From positions 43,720 through 107,719 of the forward strand of contig NZ_BCFK01000023.1 in the NCBI RefSeq assembly GCF_001417815.1: DNA of 64,000 nt. Direction: 5' to 3'. Position numbers and translations under genes: made by a program. The first letter of the stretch is position 1. Each line of letters starts with the position of its first letter. Positions 53,316-63,331 of the stretch are shown here, one piece after another. The notes under the pieces were generated by a model. That model searched no databases. It was given only the letters and a program-made list of their open reading frames with translations, and was not told the origin of the DNA. This stretch comes from Bifidobacterium aesculapii (GTDB lineage: Bacteria; Actinomycetota; Actinomycetes; Actinomycetales; Bifidobacteriaceae).

Positions 53316-56300
53316 TCACGCCGCGAAGTACTCGACGCCGGCCTCGAAGATCGGCTGGTACTTGTCGCCGGGCACGTTGGCGTACAGGCCGCTGCCGGAA
53401 CGCTCCGAATGGCCCATCTTGCCGAACACGCGGCCGTCCGGGCTGGTGATGCCCTCGACGGCGAGCAGCGAGCCGTTCGGGTTCACCGCAAGGTCCATGC
53501 CGGGCACGCCCGCCTCGTCCACGTACTGCGTGGCGATCTGGCCGTTGGCCTTGAGCTGCGCCAGCACCTCGTCGGAGGCCACGAAACGGCCCTCGCCGTG
53601 GCTGATGGCCACCGTGTGCACGTCGCCGACAGAGGTCTTCGCAAGCCACGGGGACAGGTCGGAGGCCACGCGCGTGCGCACGAGACGGCTCTGGTGGCGG
53701 CCGATCGTGTTGAACGTCAGCGTCGGGCAGTCGGCGGTCATGTCCACGATGTCGCCGAACGGCACCAGACCCAGCTTGATGAGCGCCTGGAAGCCGTTGC
53801 AGATGCCGAGCATCAGGCCGTCACGGTTCTTCAGCAGGTCGCGCACCGCCTCGGTGACGGCGGGCGCGCGGAAGAACGCGGTGATGAACTTGGCGGAGCC
53901 GTCCGGCTCGTCGCCGCCTGAGAAGCCGCCCGGAATCATCACGATCTGGCTCGCCTTGATCTCCTCGACCAGCTTGGCGGTGGATTCGGCCACCGCCTCG
54001 GGCGTGAGGTTGTTGACGATCAGCGTGTGCGCCTCGGCTCCGGCCCGCTCGAACGCGGTTGCGGAATCATACTCGCAGTTGTTGCCCGGGAACACGGGGA
54101 TGATGACGCGCGGCTTGGCGACGCCCGCACCCACGTACACGGTCTTCTTCACGCCGGCCGCCTCGGTATGGAAGTCGACCGTCTCGACGGTGACGCCCTC
54201 GCCCTGCGCGGCGCCGTGCGAACGGTACGGGAACACGGATTCGATGCCGCCCTCCCACGCGTTCTGCAGTGCGGCCAGATCGATGGTCTCGCCGCAGGCG
54301 CGCAACTCGTACGCTTCGGTCGTCACGCCGATCTCGCCGACCTCGACGAGGTTGGAGACGGCGGGGATCTTCTCGTTGTCCTTGAGTTCGACGATGAACG
54401 AGCCGTACGCCGGCGCGAACAGGTCGTCCGCGGCGATGCCGTCGTTCAGGGTCAGGCCGATGCCGTTGCCCACGGTCATCTTGAACAGCGATTCGGCGGT
54501 GCCGCCGTAGCCCGGCGTGGACACGGCCAGCGCGGTGCCGGCATCGGTGAGCTCCTCGACCAGCGCGAACGCGTCGAGCAGCGCGTCCTTGTCCGGCGTG
54601 AGGCCGTCGGCCAGGTAGCGCGGCGCGATGCGCACGACACGGTGGCCTGCGCCCTTGAACTCGGGGGAGGTGGCGCGCTTCATGTCGCCCACGGCCACGG
54701 CGAAGGAGATCAGCGTCGGCGGCACGTCGAGATCCTCGAACGAGCCGGACATGGAGTCCTTGCCGCCGATCGCGCCGGTGCCGAGGTCGATCTGCGCCAT
54801 CAGCGCGCCGAGCACGGCTGCCATCGGCTTGCCCCAGCGTTCCGGCTCGTCGCGCAGCTTCTCGAAGTACTCCTGGAAGCTCAGGTACGCCTTCTCATGC
54901 TCGAAGCCTGCGGCCACGAGCTTGGCGAGCGATTCGACGACGGACAGGTACGCGCCGGTGAACTGGTTCGCGCTCATGATGTACGGGTTGAAGCCCCATG
55001 CCATCGCGGAGGCGGTGGTGGTCTCGCCGAACACCGGGAACTTCGCGACCATCGCCTCGTTCGGGGTGAGCTGCTTCACGCCGCCGAAGGGCATGAGCAC
55101 GGTGCCCGCGCCGATCGTGGAGTCGAAGCGCTCGGACAGGCCCTTGTTGGAGGCCACGTTGAGGTCGGTGACCAGTGCGTCGAGACGCTCGGACAGGGAA
55201 CCGGAACGCCACGCGGCCGGCACTTCGTACGCCTGCTGCGCCTCGACGTGCACCGCCTGATGCTTCGGCGCGCCGTTGGAGGCGAGGAATTCGCGCGAGA
55301 GGTTCACGATCTCGTCGCCGTTCCAGGTCATCACCATGCGCGGGTCTTCGGTCACGGTGGCGATCACCGTGGCTTCGAGGTTCTCTTCGCGCGCGTAGCC
55401 GAGGAACTCGTCCACGTCCTCGGCGGCAACGTCGACGGCCATGCGCTCCTGCGACTCGGAGATCGCCAGCTCGGTGCCGTCGAGGCCCTCGTACTTCTTC
55501 GGCACGGTGTCGAGATTCACGTACAGGCCGTCGGCGATCTCGCCGACCGCCACGGACACGCCGCCGGCGCCGAAGTCGTTGCAGCGCTTGATGAGACGGC
55601 ACGCGTCGCCGCGGCGGAACAGGCGCTGCAGCTTGCGCTCGACCGGCGCGTTGCCCTTCTGCACCTCGGCGCCGTCGAGCTCCAGCGATTCCACGTTGTG
55701 CGCCTTCGAGGAGCCCGTCGCGCCGCCGATGCCGTCACGGCCGGTGCGGCCGCCCAGCAGGATGATCTTGTCGCCGGGGGCGGGGGTCTCGCGGCGCACA
55801 TGGTCGGCCGGGGTGGCGGCCACGACCGCGCCCACCTCCATGCGCTTGGCCACATAGCCGGGGTGGTAGATCTCGTCGACCTGGCCGGTGGCCAGACCGA
55901 TCTGGTTGCCGTAGGAGGAGTAGCCGGCGGCGGCGGTGGTCACGAGCTTGCGCTGGGGAAGCTTGCCTTCCAGCGTCTCGGAGACCGGCACGGTCGGGTC
56001 GGCGGCGCCGGTCACGCGCATCGCCTGGTACACGTAGGAACGGCCCGACAGGGGGTCGCGGATGCAGCCGCCGATGCAGGTGGCGGCGCCGCCGAACGGC
56101 TCGATTTCGGTCGGGTGGTTGTGGGTCTCGTTCTTGAACAGGAACAGCCAGTCCTGCATCTCGCCGTCGACGTCCACCTTCACCTTGACGGTGCAGGCGT
56201 TGATCTCCTCGGACTCGTCGAGACCGGTGAGGATGCCGTTCTTCTTGAGCCACTTCGCGCCGATCGTGCCCATGTCCATCAGGCACAGCGGCTTTTCGTC

Positions 56301-57074
56301 GCGGCCGAGCTCGTGGCGCAGTTCGAGGTAGCGCTCGAACGCGGCCCTGACGACCTCGTCGTCGATCGCGACGTCGGTGAGGATCGTGCCGAACGTGGTG
56401 TGGCGGCAGTGGTCGGACCAGTAGGTGTCGATCACCTTGATCTCGGTGATCGTCGGTTCGCGTCCCGCCTCGGTGAAGTACTGCTGGCAGAATTCGAGGT
56501 CGGCGAGGTCCATCGCGAGCCCGCGCTCGTCGATGAAGCGGTACCCCGCCTCGGCGTCCATCTCGTTGAATCCGGCGATGACCTCGACCTTGCCGGGCGT
56601 CGGCACGGCGGTCTTCAGGGTCTCCTTGGTCTCGAGGGACGCCTCGCGCGCCTCGACCGGGTTGATGACGTACTTCTTGATGGCCGCGACGTCCGCGTCC
56701 GTCAGGTCGCCTTCGAGGGCGTACAGCTTGGCGGAGCGCACGGTGGGGCGCTCGCCCTGCGAGATCAGCTGGATGCACTCGGCGGCGGAGTCGGCGCGCT
56801 GGTCGAACTGGCCGGGCAGGAATTCGGTGGCGAACACCTTCGCCTCGCCGAAGTCGGGCAGGTCGTTGGAGACGGCGTCGACCTGGGGCTCGCTGAACAC
56901 GGTGGGCGTGGCCTTGGCGAACAGCTCGGCGCTGATGCCCTCCACGTCGTAACGGTTCACGATGCGCACGGACTTGAGGCCGGAGACGCCGAGGATGGTG
57001 CGCAGCTCGCCGGCGAGCTGCTGCGCCTCGACGTCGAAGCCGGGTCGCTTCTCCACGTACACGCGGAAAACCAT
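53316..57074 (-). CDS. purL: Phosphoribosylformylglycinamidine synthase, single-chain
   Basis: 1252-residue FGAM synthase combining the PurS-like N-terminus (MVFRVYVEKRPGFDVEAQQLAGEL), the two ATPase halves (WSDHCRHTTFGTIL, KNETHNHPTEIEPFGGAATCIGG, AWGFNPYIMSANQF) and a C-terminal glutamine amidotransferase (PRVIIPVFPGNNCEYD with the catalytic Cys, and HGEGRF). This long layout resembles clostridial-type PurL rather than the split PurSLQ of many actinobacteria. ATG 57074 with GAGGAAAGG. It follows purC after a 148-nt gap with a long imperfect hairpin. Confidence 0.96.
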   Translation of the reverse strand: MVFRVYVEKRPGFDVEAQQLAGELRTILGVSGLKSVRIVNRYDVEGISAELFAKATPTVFSEPQVDAVSNDLPDFGEAKVFATEFLPGQFDQRADSAAECIQLISQGERPTVRSAKLYALEGDLTDADVAAIKKYVINPVEAREASLETKETLKTAVPTPGKVEVIAGFNEMDAEAGYRFIDERGLAMDLADLEFCQQYFTEAGREPTITEIKVIDTYWSDHCRHTTFGTILTDVAIDDEVVRAAFERYLELRHELGRDEKPLCLMDMGTIGAKWLKKNGILTGLDESEEINACTVKVKVDVDGEMQDWLFLFKNETHNHPTEIEPFGGAATCIGGCIRDPLSGRSYVYQAMRVTGAADPTVPVSETLEGKLPQRKLVTTAAAGYSSYGNQIGLATGQVDEIYHPGYVAKRMEVGAVVAATPADHVRRETPAPGDKIILLGGRTGRDGIGGATGSSKAHNVESLELDGAEVQKGNAPVERKLQRLFRRGDACRLIKRCNDFGAGGVSVAVGEIADGLYVNLDTVPKKYEGLDGTELAISESQERMAVDVAAEDVDEFLGYAREENLEATVIATVTEDPRMVMTWNGDEIVNLSREFLASNGAPKHQAVHVEAQQAYEVPAAWRSGSLSERLDALVTDLNVASNKGLSERFDSTIGAGTVLMPFGGVKQLTPNEAMVAKFPVFGETTTASAMAWGFNPYIMSANQFTGAYLSVVESLAKLVAAGFEHEKAYLSFQEYFEKLRDEPERWGKPMAAVLGALMAQIDLGTGAIGGKDSMSGSFEDLDVPPTLISFAVAVGDMKRATSPEFKGAGHRVVRIAPRYLADGLTPDKDALLDAFALVEELTDAGTALAVSTPGYGGTAESLFKMTVGNGIGLTLNDGIAADDLFAPAYGSFIVELKDNEKIPAVSNLVEVGEIGVTTEAYELRACGETIDLAALQNAWEGGIESVFPYRSHGAAQGEGVTVETVDFHTEAAGVKKTVYVGAGVAKPRVIIPVFPGNNCEYDSATAFERAGAEAHTLIVNNLTPEAVAESTAKLVEEIKASQIVMIPGGFSGGDEPDGSAKFITAFFRAPAVTEAVRDLLKNRDGLMLGICNGFQALIKLGLVPFGDIVDMTADCPTLTFNTIGRHQSRLVRTRVASDLSPWLAKTSVGDVHTVAISHGEGRFVASDEVLAQLKANGQIATQYVDEAGVPGMDLAVNPNGSLLAVEGITSPDGRVFGKMGHSERSGSGLYANVPGDKYQPIFEAGVEYFAA

Positions 57075-57150
57075 GGGATTCCTTTCCTCTGGAAGATGTT
57101 TGGGAGACTGTTCTGCGAAAAGAGATGGACGGTTTCGTGTAAAACCAGAA

Positions 57151-57213
57151 CTGGCTCCCGTCTTACGGACCGTGCTCCTGCGGGGAGGCGACGGTTCCGT
57201 AGGCGGAAGCCAG
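57151..57213 (-). promoter_or_regulatory. Imperfect hairpin between purC and purL
   Basis: CTGGCTCCCGTCTTACGGAC pairs imperfectly with GTTCCGTAGGCGGAAGCCAG; loop about 20 nt. Might moderate transcription into purL. Confidence 0.4.
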
Positions 57214-57222
57214 ATCATCGCG

Positions 57223-57975
57223 TCATTCGGCGACTTCGATGCCTTCGGACTCGGCCAGCTTGGCGAGGCGTTCCTCGATCTCCTCGTAGGCGGGGATGAT
57301 CGAGCCCAGTCCGCGGCGGAAGAGGTCCTTGTCGAGGTGCTCGACCTTGCCGGAATGGTCACGCTGGTCCCACAGGCGGCAGGAGTCCGGCGTGATCTCG
57401 TCGGCCAGCAGCAGCGTGCCGTCCGAGGCGCGCCCCATCTCGATCTTGAAGTCGACCAGTTTGACGTCGATCTTCGCGAAGATCTCGATGAGCGCCTCGT
57501 TGATGCGACGCGCGAGCGGGGCGATTTCTGCGAGATCCCGCCGCGTGCACACGCCGAGGGCGACGAGATCGTCGTCGTTGACGAACGGATCGTGCAGATC
57601 ATCGTTCTTCAGGAAGTATTCGAGCACCGGCTCCTTGAGGGGCAGGCCTTCCTCGACGCCCAGACGCGAGCAGAAGTGGCCGGCGGCCACGTTGCGCAGC
57701 ACGATCTCCAGCGGGAACATGTTCACCTTGCGCACCAGCTGGCCGGTGGCGTTCACGCGCTTGATGAGGTGGCTGTCGATGCCGCGCTTCTTGAGCAGGT
57801 CGAAGATGATGGTGGTGATGAGGTTGTTCAGACGGCCCTTGCCGGTGAAGTCCTCCTTCTTCTCACCGTCACCGGCGGTGGCGGTGTTCTTGTACTCGAC
57901 CCAAAGGACCTCGGGGTCGTCGGTTGCGTACAGCTGCTTGGCCTTGCCCTCGTAGAGCTTTTCCAGCTTCTCCAT
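57223..57975 (-). CDS. purC: SAICAR synthetase
   Basis: 250-residue enzyme adding aspartate to [68 protein letters not shown] and [14 protein letters not shown] are diagnostic. ATG 57975 is chosen with GAAAGGCGAG upstream; the open frame extends further 5' but only through the leader. First gene of the purC-purL unit; leader carries the 19-nt sequence shared with purF. Confidence 0.97.
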   Translation of the reverse strand: MEKLEKLYEGKAKQLYATDDPEVLWVEYKNTATAGDGEKKEDFTGKGRLNNLITTIIFDLLKKRGIDSHLIKRVNATGQLVRKVNMFPLEIVLRNVAAGHFCSRLGVEEGLPLKEPVLEYFLKNDDLHDPFVNDDDLVALGVCTRRDLAEIAPLARRINEALIEIFAKIDVKLVDFKIEMGRASDGTLLLADEITPDSCRLWDQRDHSGKVEHLDKDLFRRGLGSIIPAYEEIEERLAKLAESEGIEVAE

Positions 57976-58024
57976 TACTCGCCTTTCAGGAGTGGGATTT
58001 CTGGGTGAACTAACGGTAAAAGGG

Positions 58025-58043
58025 TACCAATCGCCGGCTACAT
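58025..58043 (-). promoter_or_regulatory. Conserved 19-nt leader motif upstream of purC
   Basis: Identical to 43491-43509 in front of purF, at a comparable distance (about 50 nt) from the start codon. Confidence 0.55.
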
Positions 58044-58048
58044 GCGAC

Positions 58049-58081
58049 ACCCGGCCGGATGGCGCATGCAGCCGGCCGGGT
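58049..58081 (-). terminator. Hairpin after purT
   Basis: 10-bp stem ACCCGGCCGG/CCGGCCGGGT downstream of the leftward purT stop. Confidence 0.5.
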
Positions 58082-58099
58082 CCGTTTCCGGCGACGCGG

Positions 58100-59410
58100 T
58101 CAGCGCACGTCGATGGTCAGCGCGTCGGCGACGTGTGCGGCCTTGGCGCGCGCGTCGGCCTCGCTGCCGCCGACGGCCAGCGCCACGGCCATGCGGCGGT
58201 GGCCATGCACCTCGGGCTTCGCGAAGATGCGCAGGTCGGTGCCGGGCTCCGCCAACGCGCCGGCCAGACCGGAGAACCCGGCCTCGCCGTCGCCTCCGAC
58301 GACGATCGCATGGCTCGCCGCCACCTGGCCGTCGCCGAGCGTCGTCGCCACATGACCCTCGGTGACCGGAATCCCGAGGATCGCGCGCGCGTGCAACGCG
58401 AACTCGCTCAGCCGCTGCGAGATCATCGTCACCATGCCCGTGTCGTGCGGGCGCGGCGACACCTCGTTGAACAGCACACGCCCGTCCGTGAGCACGAACA
58501 GCTCCACGCCGAACACGCCCCAGCCGGTCTCGCCCGCGGCCTGCGCCTTCGCGACCAGACCTCCGACCGCCGCGCGCGCGATGCGTCCCGCCTCGGCGAG
58601 CACCGCCTCCGAGGAGGCCGCCGGCTGCCACGATTCGCGATAATCCCCGGACTCCTGACGCTGCCCGATCGGCGCGCACGTCACGATGCCCGCGGACGAC
58701 GAGACCGTCAATACGGTCAGCTCGTAGTCGAGCGGCGCCAAGGCCTCGACGATCACACGCGACACGTCGCCCTCGCCGGCCGCGCGGCGACCCTCCTGCG
58801 CCTCCGTCCATGCGGCGTCGATCGCCTCGTCCGAACGCACCACCGACTGGCCGTGACCGGACGAGCTCATCACCGGCTTGACCACGCACGGGTAGCCCAC
58901 CTCGCCGGCCCCCGCGCGCAGCTCCTCCAACGAGCCCGCGAACCGGTACGGGGTGGTCGGCAACCCCAGATCCTCATGCGCCAGCACGCGCAGACGCTCA
59001 CGGTCCATGCAGATCGCCGCGATCTCGGCGCTCGGCACCACCTGCGCGCCGCGCGCCGCCGCATCCGCCAGTTCGGACGTGGCGATCGCCTCCACCTCCG
59101 GCACGATGATGTCCGGACGGACCTCATCGAACAAGGCGCGCAGCTGGGCGGCGTCGGCCATGTCGAGCACGCGCGACTCGTGCGCCACCTGTTGGGCGGG
59201 CGCGCCCGCATACGAGTCCGCCGCGCACACCCACGCGCCGAGCCGCATGAGTTCGATCGTCACCTCCTTGCCGAGTTCGCCGGCGCCGAGGAACAGCACG
59301 CGAGTCGCACGGGCGCCCAGCGGCGTGCCGAGCACGCGGCCGGACGGCGCATGGCCTGTGGGGGAGGGGGTGGAGAGGGAATCGACGGGAAGGTTCACGC
59401 TATCGGTCAT
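58100..59410 (-). CDS. purT: Formate-dependent GAR transformylase
   Basis: ATP-grasp enzyme using formate to make FGAR, 436 aa. [56 protein letters not shown] and [18 protein letters not shown] are PurT signatures. M59410 ([10 protein letters not shown]) begins a disordered 35-residue extension rich in Ser/Pro/Gly. Formate dependence fits bifidobacteria, which make formate from pyruvate. Transcribed in line with purC-purL but set apart by its own hairpin. Confidence 0.95.
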   Translation of the reverse strand: MTDSVNLPVDSLSTPSPTGHAPSGRVLGTPLGARATRVLFLGAGELGKEVTIELMRLGAWVCAADSYAGAPAQQVAHESRVLDMADAAQLRALFDEVRPDIIVPEVEAIATSELADAAARGAQVVPSAEIAAICMDRERLRVLAHEDLGLPTTPYRFAGSLEELRAGAGEVGYPCVVKPVMSSSGHGQSVVRSDEAIDAAWTEAQEGRRAAGEGDVSRVIVEALAPLDYELTVLTVSSSAGIVTCAPIGQRQESGDYRESWQPAASSEAVLAEAGRIARAAVGGLVAKAQAAGETGWGVFGVELFVLTDGRVLFNEVSPRPHDTGMVTMISQRLSEFALHARAILGIPVTEGHVATTLGDGQVAASHAIVVGGDGEAGFSGLAGALAEPGTDLRIFAKPEVHGHRRMAVALAVGGSEADARAKAAHVADALTIDVR

Positions 59411-59624
59411 GGGCACATTCTCGCATCGCCACCAGATGAGACGCCGCAAGGCGCGCCGCGGATCGATAACGGCCCATAAGCATCGTGTATAGACACGCCG
59501 TGGACCGTGCGACATACGCCACGTATGGTGGGTCTCACCGATCGATGGTGAAACACGATCGGGCCAACGTCTCCCGTACGAGCCACACGTGCGGGAGGAG
59601 ATGAGGGGAAACAGGGGGTCGCAG

Positions 59625-60836
59625 ATGGGGAACGGGAGTCCGTCGTCCGCTCAGGAGCCGGTCGCGGGACTGATTTCGCGCAGAACGGCGGAGCTCCCGC
59701 CCAATCCGTTCGCCCAGGCCGACGCGCGCACCGCCGCCGCGATTCGCGCCGGGCATGACATCATCGACCTGTCCAAAGGCAATCCGGACGGCGCGCCGCC
59801 CGCGTTCATGCAGGACGCGCTCGCCCACGCCGCGCACGATTCGTCGAATTTCCGCTACCCGCCGTTCGCCGGCATCCCCGCCTATCTTGACGCGATCGGC
59901 GGATGGTACGCGAACGCCCACGGCGTCACACTCGACCCGTCACGGAGGATTCTCGCCGTCGCCGGCGCGTCCGTCGGCATCTCCACGGTGATCGAGGCGC
60001 TCATCGACGAAGGCGACACCGTCGTGGCCGTCGACCCGTACTACCCGCAGTACGAGGGATCCACGGCCGTGGCGAAGGGGCGGTTTGAGACGATACCCGC
60101 CGACCCCGCGCACGGCTACCTGCCCGACCTCGATGCCGTGGACCCCGCCCTGTGGGATCGTGCGAAACTCCTCATCCTCAACTATCCGAACAATCCGACC
60201 GGCGCGGTCGCCACGGCCGCGTTCTACGAGCGGGCCGTCGCGCTCGCCCGCAAGCACCGGTTCGCGATCATGAACGACTTCGCCTACGCCGGCATCGAAT
60301 TCGCAGGCAGTCCGAGCCCCAGCATCCTCGAGGCTCCGGGCGCCCTCGACGTGGCTGTGGAACTCGGATCCCTGTCGAAGATGTTCATGGTGGCCGGTTG
60401 GCGCGGCGGGTGGATCGCCGGCAACGAGACCATCGTCGACGCCGCCAAGGCCGTGCACAACCAGACCACCGTGCTCGCGCCCAGCATCGTCCAGCAGGCC
60501 GGCGCCGTCGCGCTGGGCGGCGACCTGCGTTCCGTCGCCGAGCTCGCCGCCGCCTACGGGCATCGCGCGAAGGTGCTCGCCGGAGGATTGCGCGAGGCGG
60601 GATTCGCCGTCGCGCCGCCGCAGGGCGGGCTGTTCCTGTGGGCGCATGTGCCGCAGGGGCGTGGCACTTCCGACGAGTTCACCGCGTGGCTCATCGAGCA
60701 TGCGGGCGTGGCGGTCATGCCGGGCTCGTGCTTCGGCCCGGCCTCGGACGGTTTCGTGCGCTTCAGCCTGCTCAGGCCCGAATCCGATCTCTACGAGGCG
60801 GTATCGCGCATCGCACGCGCGGTTTCCAGACACTGA
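59625..60836 (+). CDS. PLP-dependent aminotransferase, class I/II
   Basis: 403 residues. LPPNPFAQADART, DLSKGNPDGAPP, LILNYPNNPTGA, NDFAYAGIEF and the PLP lysine in LGSLSKMFMVAGWRGGW are typical of the aspartate/LL-DAP aminotransferase-like fold type I enzymes. Arg of the carboxylate site in FVRFSLLRPESD. ATG 59625 (preceded by AGGGGG) is preferred; ATG 59601 lies directly on a GGGAGGAG. Substrate unknown; Asp or branched aromatic amino acids are possible. Confidence 0.87.
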   Translation: MGNGSPSSAQEPVAGLISRRTAELPPNPFAQADARTAAAIRAGHDIIDLSKGNPDGAPPAFMQDALAHAAHDSSNFRYPPFAGIPAYLDAIGGWYANAHGVTLDPSRRILAVAGASVGISTVIEALIDEGDTVVAVDPYYPQYEGSTAVAKGRFETIPADPAHGYLPDLDAVDPALWDRAKLLILNYPNNPTGAVATAAFYERAVALARKHRFAIMNDFAYAGIEFAGSPSPSILEAPGALDVAVELGSLSKMFMVAGWRGGWIAGNETIVDAAKAVHNQTTVLAPSIVQQAGAVALGGDLRSVAELAAAYGHRAKVLAGGLREAGFAVAPPQGGLFLWAHVPQGRGTSDEFTAWLIEHAGVAVMPGSCFGPASDGFVRFSLLRPESDLYEAVSRIARAVSRH

Positions 60837-60886
60837 CGGCCGCATCGTCTGGATTCGCGGCGATTCGGCGGACGTACACTGAAGCA

Positions 60887-62125
60887 ATGCGCGAACAGGA
60901 AGTTGAAGAAGACCGCATCGTCTCCGGCCGTGACGCCCGAACAGTCAAGTCCGGAGACGACGCGGGCGTCACGGAGGAGGGCATCGACCGCCCGCTGACC
61001 ATCGCCCTCGTGGTCGACACGATCGGCAACCAGGGCAACGGCACCTCGAACTCGGCGCTGCAATGGGCGGCGGAGCTGAGACGGCAGGGGCATCATGTGC
61101 GGCTGGTGGGCATCGGCGCCCCCGAATATCCGGCGCGCGTGAACCATGTTCCGCTGGTCTCCTGGGTGGCCGCCAAACAGCAGATGCAGTTCGCCGAACC
61201 GAGCGACACGCTGTTCCGCACCGCGTTCCGCGGCGTCGACGTCGTCCACATCTACATGCCGTTCAAGTTCGGGCGCCGCGCCGCGAAAATCGCCCGTCAG
61301 ATGGGCATTCCGGTGACCGCCGGATTCCACCTGCAGCCGGAGAACGTGCTGTATTCCGCCGGTCCGCTGCGCTACATCCCCGGCATGGAGCGGTTCCTGT
61401 ACTGGCTGTTCCGCCAGTGGCTGTACAAGCGCGTCGACCATATACACACGCCGACCGAGATGACCGCGAGCCTGCTTCGCGAGCACGGCTACAAGGGCGT
61501 GATGCATGTAATCTCCAACGGCTACGCGCCGCGGTTCACCGCGCGCGCCCCTCTCGCCCCGGATGCCGCGGCGCATGTGCCGTTCCGTGTGATCGCCTCC
61601 GGGCGTCTCGCGCATGAGAAGGACCAGATCACGCTCATCAAGGCGATTTCGATGAGCCGGCATGCCAGCGACATCCAGCTGGTGATCGCCGGCACCGGGC
61701 CGTTGCGCCGCTACCTGACGTTCCGTGCGAACCGTCGTCTCAAGCGCAAGGCGGACATCGGCTTCCACCGCAACGCGGACATGCCCGCGCTGCTGCGCTC
61801 GTGCGACCTGTTCGTGCACTGTTCGATCGCGGACATCGAATCGGTGAGCGTCATCGAGGCGATGGCGTGCGGCCTCGTGCCGGTCATCGCCGCGTCGGAA
61901 CTGTCCGCGGCGAGCCAGTTCGCGCTGCTCGACGAATCGCTGTTCCCGGTGCGCGACGCGACGATGCTCGCGCGCCGCATCGACTGGTGGATCGATCATC
62001 CAGACGAACTCGCGCGTTGGGGCGCGACGTATGCGCGCCACACGCGCGAGCACTATTCGGTGGAGGCGTCCGTGCACCGGTTCGTCGACATGGAACGTGA
62101 GGCGATGGCGCAGGGAGCGCGTTGA
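60887..62125 (+). CDS. Glycosyltransferase family 4
   Basis: 412 residues, GT-B fold. N-terminal GNQGNGTSNSALQWAAEL binds the acceptor side; C-terminal ASGRLAHEKDQITLIKA, LVIAGTGPLRRYL and the EX7E motif in DIESVSVIEAMACGLVPV define GT4. A 36-residue charged N-terminal extension precedes the fold. The aminotransferase gene ends 50 nt upstream. It may build a glycolipid or LTA anchor (inference from the GT4 diglucosyl-diacylglycerol synthases that start in the same way). Confidence 0.87.
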   Translation: MREQEVEEDRIVSGRDARTVKSGDDAGVTEEGIDRPLTIALVVDTIGNQGNGTSNSALQWAAELRRQGHHVRLVGIGAPEYPARVNHVPLVSWVAAKQQMQFAEPSDTLFRTAFRGVDVVHIYMPFKFGRRAAKIARQMGIPVTAGFHLQPENVLYSAGPLRYIPGMERFLYWLFRQWLYKRVDHIHTPTEMTASLLREHGYKGVMHVISNGYAPRFTARAPLAPDAAAHVPFRVIASGRLAHEKDQITLIKAISMSRHASDIQLVIAGTGPLRRYLTFRANRRLKRKADIGFHRNADMPALLRSCDLFVHCSIADIESVSVIEAMACGLVPVIAASELSAASQFALLDESLFPVRDATMLARRIDWWIDHPDELARWGATYARHTREHYSVEASVHRFVDMEREAMAQGAR

Positions 62126-62130
62126 CGCGA

Positions 62131-62157
62131 CGGTTCCGCGCTCGCCGCGCGGAACCG
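62131..62157. terminator. Hairpin terminator between converging genes
   Basis: 10-bp stem CGGTTCCGCG/CGCGGAACCG, 7-nt loop, just after the glycosyltransferase stop. Confidence 0.55.
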
Positions 62158-62191
62158 CGCCAACGCACGCTCCCGGACTCGTCCGCGACCG

Positions 62192-63229
62192 TTACAGCAA
62201 CGCGATGAGCGCGTCGGTCTGTGCGTCGGTGGTGGACCAGCTCGTGCAGATGCGCATCACCGTATGCGTCTCGTCCGCCTTCTCCATGAACCCGAGACGC
62301 ACGTCGCGTTCGAGTCGGGCGATGGTCGGATGGTCGAGCGTGACGAAGATCTGGTTCGTGGGCGCCTCGAACGTGAGCGTGTAGCCTTTGGCGACGAGCG
62401 CCTCGCGGATGCGGTCCGCCTGCGCGTTCGCGTTGCGCGCGATGCGCAGATAGAGACCGTCGGTGAACAGCGCGTCGAACTGCGCTCCGAGCACGAAGCC
62501 TTTGGCGAGCAGGGCGCCGTGCTGTTTGATCTGCGTGAGGAAGTGCCTCGGCGTGCGCGAGTATTCGCCGTGGTTCGTGAAGACGACCGCCTCGCCGAAC
62601 AGCGCGCCGACCTTGGTGCCTCCGATGTAGAAGACGTCGGCGATGCGCGCCACGTCCGGCAGCGTCAGGTCGCAGCCGGTGGCGGTCAGCCCGTAGCCGA
62701 GGCGCGCGCCGTCCACGAACAGCGGCATGCCGTAGCGGTGTGCGGTTTCGGCGAGTGCCTCCAGCTCCGATGCGGAGTAGATGGTGCCGTATTCGGTCGA
62801 CATGGAGACGTAGACGGCACCGGGGTAGACCATGTGCTCGTGGTTGCCGTCCGCGTAGAAGGTGTCGCAGAACGCGGCGAGTTCCGCGGCGTCCATTTTC
62901 CCGTCGTGGTGGGGGAGGGTGAGCACCTTGTGGCCGGAATACTCGATGGCGCCGGCCTCGTGCACGTTGGGGTGGCCGGAGTCGACCGTGACGACGCCCG
63001 CGTACGGCGGGGTGATCGCGTCGATGACGACCTGGTTGGTCTGCGTGCCGCCGACGAGGAACCGCACGTCGGCGTCGGGGGCGTCGCAGGCTTCGCGGAT
63101 GCGGTTCGCGGCCGAGGCGCACAGGGCGTCCGAACCGTAGCCGGGGTAGAGGGTCTCGTTGGCGCGCGCGATGGCGTCGAGCACCGCCGGATGCGCTGCG
63201 CGGGAATAGTCGTTTTCGAAGGAAAGCAT
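62192..63229 (-). CDS. ltaE: Low-specificity threonine aldolase
   Basis: 345-residue PLP enzyme of the threonine-aldolase/beta-eliminating lyase family. NDYSRAAHPAVLDAIARAN, GYGSDALCASAANRI, FLVGGTQTNQ, LFVDGARLGYGL and the PLP lysine in YIGGTKVGALFGEA are conserved. Cleaves threonine to glycine and acetaldehyde, supplying glycine. ATG at 63229 has a weak ribosome site. A strong terminator-like hairpin lies 60 nt upstream on the same strand, so expression may be controlled by attenuation. Confidence 0.92.
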   Translation of the reverse strand: MLSFENDYSRAAHPAVLDAIARANETLYPGYGSDALCASAANRIREACDAPDADVRFLVGGTQTNQVVIDAITPPYAGVVTVDSGHPNVHEAGAIEYSGHKVLTLPHHDGKMDAAELAAFCDTFYADGNHEHMVYPGAVYVSMSTEYGTIYSASELEALAETAHRYGMPLFVDGARLGYGLTATGCDLTLPDVARIADVFYIGGTKVGALFGEAVVFTNHGEYSRTPRHFLTQIKQHGALLAKGFVLGAQFDALFTDGLYLRIARNANAQADRIREALVAKGYTLTFEAPTNQIFVTLDHPTIARLERDVRLGFMEKADETHTVMRICTSWSTTDAQTDALIALL

Positions 63230-63288
63230 GATGACGAGTCTACGCCCGGCGGGGCGTCCGGGCTGTAAGACGTCTAGGTCGTAAAAGA

Positions 63289-63331
63289 AGACGACTCCCG
63301 GAACCGAAGGGAAAAGTTCCGGGAGTCGTCT
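63289..63331 (-). terminator. Leader terminator/attenuator upstream of ltaE
   Basis: 16-bp perfect stem AGACGACTCCCGGAAC/GTTCCGGGAGTCGTCT, followed on the minus strand by TCTTTT. Placed within the ltaE leader. Confidence 0.7.

Noticed and set aside
53316..57602. PurL extended upstream into purC
   Set aside because: The first 175 residues are the out-of-frame reading of purC; the true PurL start with a ribosome site is at 57074.
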